A stretch of 64,000 nucleotides of DNA from assembly GCA_019359435.1 (NCBI GenBank), contig JAHHHI010000083.1, forward strand, positions 16,047 to 80,046. The letters run 5' to 3'. Every line of letters starts with the position of its first letter. Position 1 is the first letter of the stretch. Under the pieces are notes generated by a model, which was not told the DNA's origin, made no database searches, and saw nothing but the letters and a program-made list of their open reading frames with translations. This stretch comes from Kaiparowitsia implicata GSE-PSE-MK54-09C. GTDB lineage: Bacteria > Cyanobacteriota > Cyanobacteriia > Elainellales > Elainellaceae. Both the position numbers and the translations under genes were made by a program. This document shows, one piece after another, positions 56,408 to 64,000 of this stretch.

Positions 56408-57289
56408 TTAGCCTTTGGCTTCTAGCACTTGCTGGATGTAAACATGCAGACCCGTACGCCATACTAAATACCCCTGTTGGTTTAGATGTAGCCCATCGGT
56501 TGAAAGTTGGGGATCGAGATTCCCGGTTTCATCGGTGAATAAGGGGTAAAGGTTTAGGAAGTAAACGCCTTCGGCTGCGGCGATCGCCCCTAATTGCTGG
56601 TTTAGGTTCTCAATTCGACTATTGGGCACTGAGAGCAGGCGATCGCGCCCTTCCCAAGTGGCGCGTTCGTCAGCATGGGGCAGAATCGACTGAACCACGA
56701 TTTGAGTGTTCGGATGTGTGTGTCGAAGGTAGTGAATGATTTGTTGATACTGGCCCATCAGCGTGACATCGTCGATGCCGCGCAGCAGGTCATTGATGCC
56801 GATCATGAGCAAGATGGTGCGCGGCTCGGTGGCATCTAGCAAATGCAGGCGATAGAGTAACCCTTCTGCCGTTTCACCAGAAATGCCCTGATTAAGCCAG
56901 TGGCGATCGCCCGGCAGCAGCTCATGGGGAAACCATAAGCTGATGGAATCGCCCAGGAGCACCGTCAATTGTTCGGGACGCTGCTCTGCCACAATGCTGG
57001 CTTCTTGCGCCAATAGGTCTACCCACTGCTGATAGTTTAGCTGGTGCCGTGGCCCCAGCTGCGGCAGGGCGGCGGTGGGCGCAGGGGGCGTTATGGCGGG
57101 TGATGTGGCCGCACCACGTCCATCCCCACGGACTGCAAAAATCAGCAAAAACGTGAGCAGCACCCCAGAACTGGTGGCTAATCCAAGCACCAACGGCGGC
57201 GATACTGTCCAAAGCTGCATCAACCCAGTTCGGGCTCGAAGCAGTCGTGTCTGAAACTCAGAGAGGCGATCGCCCATAGGCCGATCCAT
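56408..57289 (-). CDS. SGNH/GDSL-family hydrolase, membrane-anchored
   Basis: 293 residues. One N-terminal helix 'PPLVLGLATSSGVLLTFLLIF' then an Ala/Pro linker. Catalytic blocks: I 'LLGDSISLWFP' (Ser in GDS), II 'GISGETAEGLL', III 'MIGINDLL' (GxND), V 'STDGLHLNQQGY' (DxxH). Likely an esterase or acyl-hydrolase acting outside the plasma membrane; substrate not known. Ends 'IQQVLEAKG'. Confidence 0.88.
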   Translation of the reverse strand: MDRPMGDRLSEFQTRLLRARTGLMQLWTVSPPLVLGLATSSGVLLTFLLIFAVRGDGRGAATSPAITPPAPTAALPQLGPRHQLNYQQWVDLLAQEASIVAEQRPEQLTVLLGDSISLWFPHELLPGDRHWLNQGISGETAEGLLYRLHLLDATEPRTILLMIGINDLLRGIDDVTLMGQYQQIIHYLRHTHPNTQIVVQSILPHADERATWEGRDRLLSVPNSRIENLNQQLGAIAAAEGVYFLNLYPLFTDETGNLDPQLSTDGLHLNQQGYLVWRTGLHVYIQQVLEAKG

Positions 57290-57413
57290 GAATCAATCCA
57301 CAATCTACGCAATCCTGAAATGACTATAACGGCATTCTTCAAAAGTGGAGAACCCGACGGGGAGAACTTGCGATGTGGCGAGTAGGCAGGACAAGACTAG
57401 AGAGACGCTTGCT

Positions 57414-57544
57414 CTAGGGGCTTTCATCAATTAGTCGCGTATGGTTCAAGAATCAAAGGTTACAGCCCCTAGCCTGTTGTTTGGAGCGGGCGCGGCAGGG
57501 CTTATCCCGCAAGGGTTTTGGTTGTAATTGATGACGCGCCCTAA
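57414..57544 (-). mobile_element. CTAG-framed miniature element, copy F
   Basis: 131 bp, left edge CTAG, right edge CTAA; ends GGGGCTTTCATCAATTAG and AATTGATGACGCGCCC. Its right edge is the stop codon (TAG read on the minus strand) of the FIST gene. Confidence 0.9.
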
Positions 57545-58791
57545 GGTTCGCGGCAAATGCCAAAAACCGACGTATAGCCATGCAAAAATGTCGAATTGCC
57601 CACGGGGCCAATTTCACCCCCGCAGAAAAAGCCGCTGATCGGCACCGGAATATGGTGGTGAAATAGGTCAGAGTCATAATTTGGCTCGTCGTATAGCTCT
57701 TCCCCTCGCCCCATGCACGCAAACATGAGAGCACCCGTGGGGGATACCTCGCTATGCTGCTGCCGATAGCGGCGCAGCAGCGCTTTTAGGTCTTCGGCAG
57801 AGGCATCGGCATCGCGTAGATGAAACTGAATCCGTTGCCCTGGCCGCACCCGATCCCCAATGGCGATCGCCCCCACCCGAGGATCAACCCCCAGCATGGT
57901 GCGAATCAAAAAATCACCTTGCTCCAATTGCAGCTTGAATTCGCTCTGGGCCACGCCCACAAACAGTGAGTGCTGCGCCAGTTCTTGCTCCTCGTCGTCG
58001 AGTTCCTGATAGATTGCCTGCAGCGCCTCCAACGGCGTGCAGAAGTCGCCATTAGGGTCTTCTAGCGCGCCCTGCTGCTCCTCTAGCTTTAGCATGATGT
58101 TGCGATCGCCCTCAACGACTCGATAGGGCTGACCAATTGGGCGGCAGCCCTGCGCCACGATCGCTTCTAACACCACATTGCCGCTCAGCGCCACCCCGAC
58201 CGTGCCTTCGCGATGCAGCTCAAAATCGCAGAACAGCGCATTGCCCATGGCAGAACCGCCTGTGGCCAAACCGCCCACTTTGACCGCGTCTGGATAGGCA
58301 TAGTCCAACCCCGGCAGCAAATCTCGCGTTTCTGACGACATAGAGTCGCACAGCAAGACAAAGTGAGGCTTGGCTTCAGGGGTTACCCCAATCAGCTCTG
58401 ACCATTCATTGGGTGATCCATCCAGATCCGGCAGGTCATCCTCTAGTAAATGAAACGTTTGCACCTCCACCCCCGGAAGATGCGCCAAGCTGAGGCTGAG
58501 GGCCGCTCCATCTTCAATTTCTTGAATTGTGCCGTCGATATCGACCCCAACCACACCGCCGCCACTGCACCCAATGAGCGCAGGCACCGAGAGATATTCC
58601 TTCAACAGCGGCATGAGTCGCGAGTGCTCGCTGGCAAAGGCCGCAGACACAAAGATTAAGGCCAGATCCGCAGGTGCTTGAAGCCGCTGCTGAGCTTGCT
58701 CCACCACCTCTTTGACCGCCGCTTCGAGAGACGGTTCTGTGGAGAGGGCACTGACCCACTTCATTCGCTCAGCGCTAGCTTCTGTCATCAT
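57541..58791 (-). CDS. FIST-domain sensory protein
   Basis: 416 residues. N-terminal FIST domain ('DLALIFVSAAFASEHSRLMPLLKEYLSVPALIGCSGGGVVG', 'DAVKVGGLATGGSAMGNALF') and FIST-C domain ('QFHLRDADASAEDLKALLRRY', 'GALMFACMGRGEELY', 'ISGFFCGGEIGPVGNSTFLHGYTSVFGI'). FIST proteins sense small ligands, often upstream of signalling enzymes; here it is free-standing. The stop codon lies in the flank of miniature element F. Confidence 0.88.
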   Translation of the reverse strand: MMTEASAERMKWVSALSTEPSLEAAVKEVVEQAQQRLQAPADLALIFVSAAFASEHSRLMPLLKEYLSVPALIGCSGGGVVGVDIDGTIQEIEDGAALSLSLAHLPGVEVQTFHLLEDDLPDLDGSPNEWSELIGVTPEAKPHFVLLCDSMSSETRDLLPGLDYAYPDAVKVGGLATGGSAMGNALFCDFELHREGTVGVALSGNVVLEAIVAQGCRPIGQPYRVVEGDRNIMLKLEEQQGALEDPNGDFCTPLEALQAIYQELDDEEQELAQHSLFVGVAQSEFKLQLEQGDFLIRTMLGVDPRVGAIAIGDRVRPGQRIQFHLRDADASAEDLKALLRRYRQQHSEVSPTGALMFACMGRGEELYDEPNYDSDLFHHHIPVPISGFFCGGEIGPVGNSTFLHGYTSVFGICREP

Positions 58792-59331
58792 GTCGTACCT
58801 TTACTCGGAAATTGCTGCATTGATCCCTCACTATCATAGGACTTAGGCTGTATCAGGGTTTCTTCAGAATGGCGATCGCCTCCTGATCCCTCACCTTTGC
58901 TCGCTCTAGTGCTCGCTCTGGCCCTGTTGAAAGACAGAACAGGACAACTTAAAAGCGCGTACTGGAAGTTAGGGATAAAAACGCCAAAAAATGATAAGAA
59001 AAATCTGTAATTTTCTTCTCATTTTAAGCAGGATGAGGCTGAAACTGTGTGCTAGATCACCCAGCTTATTAAATTTTGAAAGAAGAATGCGCGAATGATT
59101 AATGATATAAAGCGTGAGAAAGAGAGGAATCCGTAGCATTAAATACAGGCGGAATCGGGCGATCGCACGCTAGCATACGGTAGTGCGAGCAAGTTGAGTC
59201 AGTGTAGACTCCACAAGCGTCAGTCTGATGAGTCAGGTTTTTCCATCCAAAGACTTGACGAACTCATTGATCGCGCTAGTCTAAAATGGAAAATGAAACT
59301 TAGTTCAGAACACAGCAATCAATTTAGATCT
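58792..59331. other. Intergenic between divergent FIST gene and cp12
   Basis: 540 bp; no gene seen. AT-rich 58950-59100. An upstream in-frame Met for cp12 exists at 59194, but the extra 46 residues do not look like CP12. Confidence 0.5.
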
Positions 59332-59556
59332 ATGAGCGATATTCAATCAAAAATCGAGCAAGAGCGCCAAAAGGCTCGCGAAGCCTGCCAATCTAGTGGC
59401 AGCGAGTCTTCTGAATGTGCGGTTGCATGGGACACCGTAGAGGAACTGCAGGCTGAAGCGGCGCATCAGCGTTCTAAAGCAGCTCCCAAGAACTCGTTAG
59501 AGCAATACTGTGACGATAACCCTGAGGCTGCTGAGTGCCGCGTCTACGACAACTAG
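59332..59556 (+). CDS. cp12: CP12 regulatory protein
   Basis: 74 residues from 'MSDIQSKIEQERQKAREAC', the usual CP12 start and length. Cys19 and Cys29 form the N-terminal redox pair, 'AWDTVEEL' (32-39) is the CP12 core, and Cys60 and Cys69 in 'EQYCDDNPEAAECRVYDN' are the C-terminal pair that inserts into GAPDH. In the dark CP12 oxidises and locks GAPDH and phosphoribulokinase in an inactive complex. All four Cys are present. Confidence 0.95.
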   Translation: MSDIQSKIEQERQKAREACQSSGSESSECAVAWDTVEELQAEAAHQRSKAAPKNSLEQYCDDNPEAAECRVYDN

Positions 59557-59695
59557 CACACACCCGTCCACAACCAATGCGCTGACTGAAGCTGGCGATT
59601 TATTTGCTCTGTAGGTAAGCGGAAAGTAAGCGGATGATTGACTCCCGCTTTAGTCTGCAAGCGTGTTAAGCGGATGGATATTTCAAGTGTGTATG

Positions 59696-59730
59696 CCAAG
59701 CCGGGGTATGGATTCCATGCCCCGGCTTGG
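59696..59730 (+). terminator. Hairpin after cp12
   Basis: 11-bp perfect stem CCAAGCCGGGG/CCCCGGCTTGG with an ATGG/CCAT inner stem, 140 bp after cp12 and before tsaE. No U-tract, so the terminator role is likely but not certain. Confidence 0.6.
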
Positions 59731-59763
59731 TAGTACTCATATCCACAACCAGGCCAGTTTTGG

Positions 59764-60309
59764 ATGAAGCTTGATCTGAGGATGAAGATGACTCAAGCAA
59801 TGTCTCGGGTGCTGGCATTGCCCCACTTGCAGGCAACCCACCAATTGGGTGGACACCTAGGGCGATCGCTCCCAGCCGGGACTGTTCTATTGCTGCGGGG
59901 CGACTTAGGCAGCGGCAAAACCTCCCTGGTGCAGGGGATTGGGCAGGGCCTAGGCATTATCGATGCCATCGTTAGTCCTACGTTTACGCTGATCAATGAA
60001 TATCCCGAAGGGCGGGTGCCGCTCTACCACCTTGATCTCTATCGGCTAGATGCCGGAGCGATCGCCCCTCTCAACATCGACGCCTATTGGGATGGGTCAG
60101 AGTACCCTCCCGGAATCGTTGCGATCGAATGGGCCGAGCGCCTGCCGTATCGACCGGCTGAGTATGTTGATATCCTGCTGGAGCACGACCCGATTAGCGA
60201 TACCTTGCAACAGGGCGCTGATGGCGCTGAGGGACGGCGGGCAACCTTCTCTGCTGTAGGGCACAGGGCCATTAATCTGATGCAGCACTTGGCTCTGCCG
60301 GTAGTCTGA
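59764..60309 (+). CDS. tsaE: tRNA threonylcarbamoyladenosine synthesis ATPase TsaE
   Basis: About 181 residues (173 from Met at 59788). Walker A 'LRGDLGSGKTSLVQGIGQGLG', switch 'SPTFTLINEYPEG', 'LYHLDLYRLD' and 'AIEWAERLPYRPAEY'. TsaE supports the TsaB/TsaD complex in t6A37 formation on tRNAs. The other tsa genes are not in the window. Confidence 0.92.
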   Translation: MKLDLRMKMTQAMSRVLALPHLQATHQLGGHLGRSLPAGTVLLLRGDLGSGKTSLVQGIGQGLGIIDAIVSPTFTLINEYPEGRVPLYHLDLYRLDAGAIAPLNIDAYWDGSEYPPGIVAIEWAERLPYRPAEYVDILLEHDPISDTLQQGADGAEGRRATFSAVGHRAINLMQHLALPVV

Positions 60310-61165
60310 CGAGTGCGGCTTGCGCTGATGTGGGCTAGGGCGATCGCCCCGATAGAACCACTTCATTTATGAGAAATCAAAGCCTAACTCACTCAAAACT
60401 TCACACTTGTGCCTAGCTTTTGTGTTCATTTCGTGAATCCACCCAAGCAATAGGTGGCTGAATCTAAGGCATACCGCGTAATCTATAGCTATCGAGTCCG
60501 TTCTCATCTTGACTGGGGCATTCTGTCAGATCTGGGCAGGCTTACCTGCTTTGGCATCCAACGCGCGGCGATGTTTTTTTGGACACTTGCTTGCAGGGTG
60601 CCACTCAAAAACGCAATCGTGCTACTCGTTTGTGAAAGTGGGATGGCTCAGGGTTGACCCGATTGAGTCGTATGCTGCGCTACTGGAGTTTCGGCGGCAC
60701 TGACCGCGTGGGCTAAATGCAGTCTTGACTGAATCACCTGAATCATCCATCAGGGTCTGACTGCTACCAGCATTTGCTGTATGACTGCATCTAATTCATC
60801 ACCTATTGTTTAATTGATCGCCAATCACTTCCAACCAACACATTTTTTTCTGTTAGGTTTGCATAGGCTTGACTTGAATAGATTCATCGTGAATCAGCAG
60901 TTTGTCTAACGATTCAAACTCTCACGGCTTAGACGTTTGAATCATTGGGCCAGCGGGAGTCGTTACTCTCAGTCGTTACTCTCACTGGTCAGCGCTGATT
61001 GCTTAGCAGCGCTGATATTCTATTTTTCCAGTCACTGTTTTCAGCTGAACTGGTTTAGTGGGGCTAGACCGGTCGATTGATTTCGCTCGGTTCTATAGAA
61101 CATAGCCCAGACCGTCTTCCTGTTCTCATTGGTGCGCTTGCTTCAGCCGACTTATCCCCTTTATT
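60310..61165. other. Intergenic, no supported gene
   Basis: 855 bp. Short frames at 60454-60703 have no family look. AT-rich section 60780-60900 could hold the invertase promoter. Confidence 0.5.
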
Positions 61166-62596
61166 GTGATGCCCAGAACTGTGCCTGAATCCGCTGCTCA
61201 AACGCTCGTAGACGAAGCCTGGAAATTATTGGATGAGTCGGTCGTTTATTTTGGCGATCGCCCTGTCGGCACAGTGGCCGCCTGCGACCCCACCGTAGAA
61301 TCGCTGAACTATGATCAGTGCTTTGTGCGCGATTTTGTGTCGGCGGCGCTACTCTTTCTGATCAAGGGCAAGTTCGATATCGTTCGCAATTTTTTGATCG
61401 AAACCCTGGCGCTCCAGAGCAGTGATAAGCAGATGGACTGCTTTAATGCCGGGTTAGGGGTGATGCCAGCTAGCTTTAAGGTGGTTTCTGAGAGCGATGG
61501 GCAGTGCCTAGTCGCAGACTTTGGGGAACATGCTATTGGGCGCGTTACCCCCGTTGATTCGTGCCTATGGTGGTTGATTCTGCTGCGCGCCTATGTCAAA
61601 GCTAGCGAAGACTGGGATTTAGCGCACCAGCCCGATGTGCAGCAGGGCATCGTCTGGATTCTCAAGCTATGCTTGGCCGACCGCTTTGATATGTATCCCA
61701 CAATGCTAGTGCCCGATGGCGCGTTTATGATTGACCGCCGCATGGGGGTCGATGGGCACCCATTGGAGATTCAAGCGCTGTTTTATACAGCACTGCGGGC
61801 GGCGCGAGAACTGTTGCTGCCAGGGTATAAGCGCGACATCTATTACCATGTGGTCAACCAACGGCTGGGCAGTCTGAGCTATCACATTCGTCAATACTAT
61901 TGGTTAGATCTAAAGCGGCTGAATAATATCTACCGCTTTCGTGCAGAGGAGTTTGGCGCGGCAGCGGTCAACAAATTCAATATCTATCCCGAGTCTATTC
62001 CTGATTGGATCCATGATTGGATGCCGGAGCGCGGCGGATTCTTGGCAGGCAATTTAGGCCCTGCCCGCATGGATTTTCGCTTCTTTACGCTGGGTAACCT
62101 GATGGCGGTAATTTCGTCACTGGTTAACCAAGAAGAATCTGAGTCCATTATGGAGTTGATTGAGCAGCGCTGGCATGATCTCGTGGGCTATATGCCAATG
62201 AAGATTTGCTATCCCGCCGTCAGCGATTTGGAATGGCGAATTCTGACTGGATGTGATCCTAAAAATGTACCGTGGTCGTATCACAATGGCGGCAACTGGC
62301 CGGTGTTGATGTGGTTTTTGGTCGCGGCAGCGGTCAAAGGGGGGCGGATGGAGATGGCAAATCGGGCGATCGCCCTTGCCGAAAAACGCCTTAGCAACGA
62401 CGAATGGCCAGAATACTACGACGGAAGACATGGCCGCTTAGTGGGCAAAGCCTCGCGCAAGTACCAGACCTGGACGATTGCAGGCTACCTGCTCTCTGTG
62501 GAATTGGTGAAAAACCCTGCGGCCCTCGATCTGGTCGCGTTTAACGACGACCCAGAAGTGTTTGACTGGATTTGCAAAGTTCAGGATTTTGCCTAA
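61166..62596 (+). CDS. GH100 alkaline/neutral invertase
   Basis: 476 residues. Typical blocks: '[22 protein letters not shown]', '[22 protein letters not shown]', '[28 protein letters not shown]', '[24 protein letters not shown]', '[29 protein letters not shown]' (around 280-310) and '[17 protein letters not shown]'. Cleaves sucrose to glucose and fructose in the cytosol. Start GTG at 61166 or the next ATG. Clean single gene; no sucrose synthase or SPS nearby. Confidence 0.93.
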   Translation: MMPRTVPESAAQTLVDEAWKLLDESVVYFGDRPVGTVAACDPTVESLNYDQCFVRDFVSAALLFLIKGKFDIVRNFLIETLALQSSDKQMDCFNAGLGVMPASFKVVSESDGQCLVADFGEHAIGRVTPVDSCLWWLILLRAYVKASEDWDLAHQPDVQQGIVWILKLCLADRFDMYPTMLVPDGAFMIDRRMGVDGHPLEIQALFYTALRAARELLLPGYKRDIYYHVVNQRLGSLSYHIRQYYWLDLKRLNNIYRFRAEEFGAAAVNKFNIYPESIPDWIHDWMPERGGFLAGNLGPARMDFRFFTLGNLMAVISSLVNQEESESIMELIEQRWHDLVGYMPMKICYPAVSDLEWRILTGCDPKNVPWSYHNGGNWPVLMWFLVAAAVKGGRMEMANRAIALAEKRLSNDEWPEYYDGRHGRLVGKASRKYQTWTIAGYLLSVELVKNPAALDLVAFNDDPEVFDWICKVQDFA

Positions 62597-62618
62597 CCCT
62601 GACTCACTTAATGACTTA

Positions 62619-62739
62619 ATATCAATTCCGAAAATTTGGGCTACAAATGGGGGGCAAGGGGGCAAAGCCCCCTTGTGGGGAACTGCATTCCCACCCCCCT
62701 CCTCAAACAATCCGTCGTTCTGATTTAGAGAATTGGTAT
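62619..62739 (-). mobile_element. ATATCAATTC-ended miniature element, copy 2
   Basis: 121 bp, inverted relative to 47422-47543 with matching ends ATATCAATTCCG and GAATTGGTAT and the same G/C-rich interior. Lies just after the invertase gene. Confidence 0.85.
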
Positions 62740-62919
62740 AAGGGAGTCGCAGAAAAATAAGGTACCCCTTGATCGGACGTTCTCCCTTGGGGAGACGCTG
62801 CGCATTGGCAACGCCTGTCCGAAGGACAAACGACTTCGCTCAGCCCTCGATTACTGAAGGTTGAGCGAAGTCGAACCCTGTCTACCTGGTACACCATCAA
62901 CCCGAAAATCCCTAAACTC
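62740..62919. repeat. Inverted-repeat-rich spacer before IS982 copy
   Basis: Contains GACTTCGCTCA...TGAGCGAAGTC and CTCCC/GGGAG hairpins (~62780-62875), typical of interspersed cyanobacterial repeats. No gene. Confidence 0.55.
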
Positions 62920-63850
62920 ACCTGAGTTCGGGTTAAGGAGTCTGAGGGAGAGCGAAGTCAAGGTTGAGTGAAGGCTTCTTGGGCTGGTGACAGTAGGCAA
63001 TCAAACCACAGATGAGATTGACCATAAAGTTGGTAGGGCTGCGATGCCTGGAATGCTCAATCTGAGAGATAGTCTTGAGTTGGTCAATGACGGTTTCGAT
63101 AATGGGGCGCTGGCGGGCCAGTAACGTGTCGGTGAGCCGCATCAGATGGTTTTTCATGTTGCGTTTGGGTTTAGCAAAGAACGCAATGCCGTAGGCGTCC
63201 AATAGCTGTTGTGCCAGCGCCTTAGAGACATAGCCCCGGTCGGCGAAGACCTTGCCGTAGAGGTCTTTGAGCAGACCATTTACAGGTTTACGGTCGTCTT
63301 ACCCCGGTCATTGATGACCAGATGGAGTTTGAAGCCAAAGAACCAATCCACCGAGGTTTTCCCACGGGCTGCCAAGTCGTGAAACACCTTGTGGCGTCGA
63401 ATTCGGCGATTGTGGCAGACCTTGATGCTGCTGCTATCGATGAAGCTGATGCCACTACAGCTCCCAAAACAGTGCTTTAGATACACGCATAGGGGCAACA
63501 GGGCTGACGGCATCCATTCCACAAAGCGCTGGTAACTTACCAGGCCAGGAAACGCCGAACGCCAATACACGCAGACGTGCTGGCAGCAATACGCCTTGAA
63601 ATTTCGATACTGCTGCCGGTGAAAGCTGACTAGAATCGTCATGATCTCGCTCAGGCTTAGGCTTCGCTGCCCCTGCCGCCGCTGGGTCACGTTGCCAAGG
63701 AGCCGCTGCCACCACTGGGCTCAAACTGCTGGCAGAAGTCATCAATATGGCAAAACAGAGCGGCTAGACTATCCATAGAGGGGCCTGCTGATACTTGGTT
63801 TTCACCTTTCAGCTTACAAAGCCCCTCCTTTCCTTATCCCGAACTCAGGT
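62920..63850 (-). mobile_element. IS982-family insertion sequence, degenerate
   Basis: About 931 bp with terminal inverted repeats ACCTGAGTTCGGG(T/A)TAAG, starting with ACC as IS982 elements do. Carries one transposase gene with two lesions. Same ends as the miniature element at 8180-8301. Ten bases beyond its right end, a further solo end occurs at 63861. Confidence 0.85.
62933..63776 (-). pseudogene. IS982-family transposase, inactivated
   Basis: Starts '[20 protein letters not shown]'; a 1-base loss near 63720 shifts out of '[32 protein letters not shown]'. The frame continues '[38 protein letters not shown]' and then jumps to '[24 protein letters not shown]', with about a dozen residues ('..LTPGN..' region) missing and the frame changed. 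The C-terminal part '[30 protein letters not shown]' is intact. DDE catalytic Asp residues are 'FIDSS' and 'FADRG'. Two lesions mean it is dead. Confidence 0.88.
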
Positions 63851-63860
63851 GGTTTAGGTA

Positions 63861-63878
63861 ACCTGAGTTCGGGATAAC
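63861..63878 (+). repeat. Solo IS982-type end
   Basis: ACCTGAGTTCGGGATAA, the same end sequence as the neighbouring IS, placed head-to-head with the IS right end across ~10 bp. Confidence 0.75.
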
Positions 63879-63946
63879 CCTCTTTAATCACTTTGAGGGG
63901 AAGAATTTAAGATAGGAATGGAGAGTTTTAAGGTGCGAAAGATCCA

Positions 63947-64000
63947 ATGCCTGCTTCGAGAGAGGCGCGACCCACGATTCGATTTGTGGATGAATACTGC
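63947..64000 (+). CDS. Start of an IS701-type transposase (runs off the window)
   Basis: The first 18 codons read 'MPASREARPTIRFVDEYC'. The 'PTIxFxDEYC' opening is typical of IS701-family transposases as I recall. Only the N-terminus is in the window, so the call is provisional. Confidence 0.5.
   Translation, partial: MPASREARPTIRFVDEYC

Noticed and set aside
59194..59331. N-terminal extension of CP12
   Set aside because: The 46 extra residues do not resemble CP12, and the ATG at 59332 gives the standard 74-residue protein.
60454..60703. Two overlapping short frames before the invertase gene
   Set aside because: No starts with ribosome-binding sites, no family resemblance.

Overview
The window is a piece of a cyanobacterial chromosome. 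The HIP1 palindrome GCGATCGC recurs throughout, inside and between genes on both strands. Several products are cyanobacterial signatures: fluorescence recovery protein (2647-2976), the carboxysome shell protein CcmP (19559-20200), the response regulator RpaB (39886-40629), CP12 (59332-59556), a Ycf52-like acetyltransferase (36466-36951) and a GH100 neutral invertase (61166-62596). Genus cannot be fixed from the sequence alone. No rRNA gene, tRNA gene or CRISPR array was recognised.

Most of the window is ordinary core genome with large spacers. 0-6.6 kb: AbrB-type membrane protein, PAP2 phosphatase, SDR remnant, FRP, a glutaredoxin/GST-fold protein and two glycosyltransferases. 12.7-23 kb: MutS2, cysteine desulfurase, a CPA1 antiporter, CcmP, a TPR protein, a TIR-like unknown and an XdhC/CoxI protein. 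23.7-31 kb: a Gly-rich beta-helix-like protein, a membrane monooxygenase-fold protein, an EamA transporter, guanine deaminase, a GNAT and thioredoxin. 31-45 kb: an orphan P-loop ATPase, SecA, two GNATs, RadA, RpaB and the lipid cluster plsX-fabH-fabD-plsC. 45-62.6 kb: metallophosphoesterase, flippase-like protein, GST, S1-like protein, ABC ATPase, GpsA, a metalloprotease, an SGNH hydrolase, a FIST protein, CP12, TsaE and invertase.

The accessory region is 6.8-12.7 kb, AT-richer than its surroundings and almost entirely on the minus strand. It holds two copies of one layout: a plus-strand 82-residue gene of unknown function, a divergent XRE-type repressor, and behind the repressor on the same strand a different payload. 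In copy 1 the payload is an HNH endonuclease. In copy 2 it is a two-gene operon, a Panacea-like/DUF488 fusion plus an unknown 244-residue partner. The 82-residue proteins are nearly identical, while the repressors have drifted to roughly 58% identity. Between the copies lie a MNT-type nucleotidyltransferase with a lost catalytic aspartate and a toxin-antitoxin pair whose toxin is dead. This arrangement is my best candidate for an undescribed system.

The HNH gene is inactivated. A 122-bp element with IS982-type ends and a 6-7 bp target duplication sits in its tenth codon, and removing it in silico restores an ATG-initiated frame; two further single-base homopolymer slips also break it. A degenerate IS982-family copy with the same ends lies at 62920-63850. 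Two more miniature-element families are scattered through the window: six ~131-bp copies framed by CTAG (two of them landing on stop codons), and two ~121-bp copies with ATATCAATTC ends.
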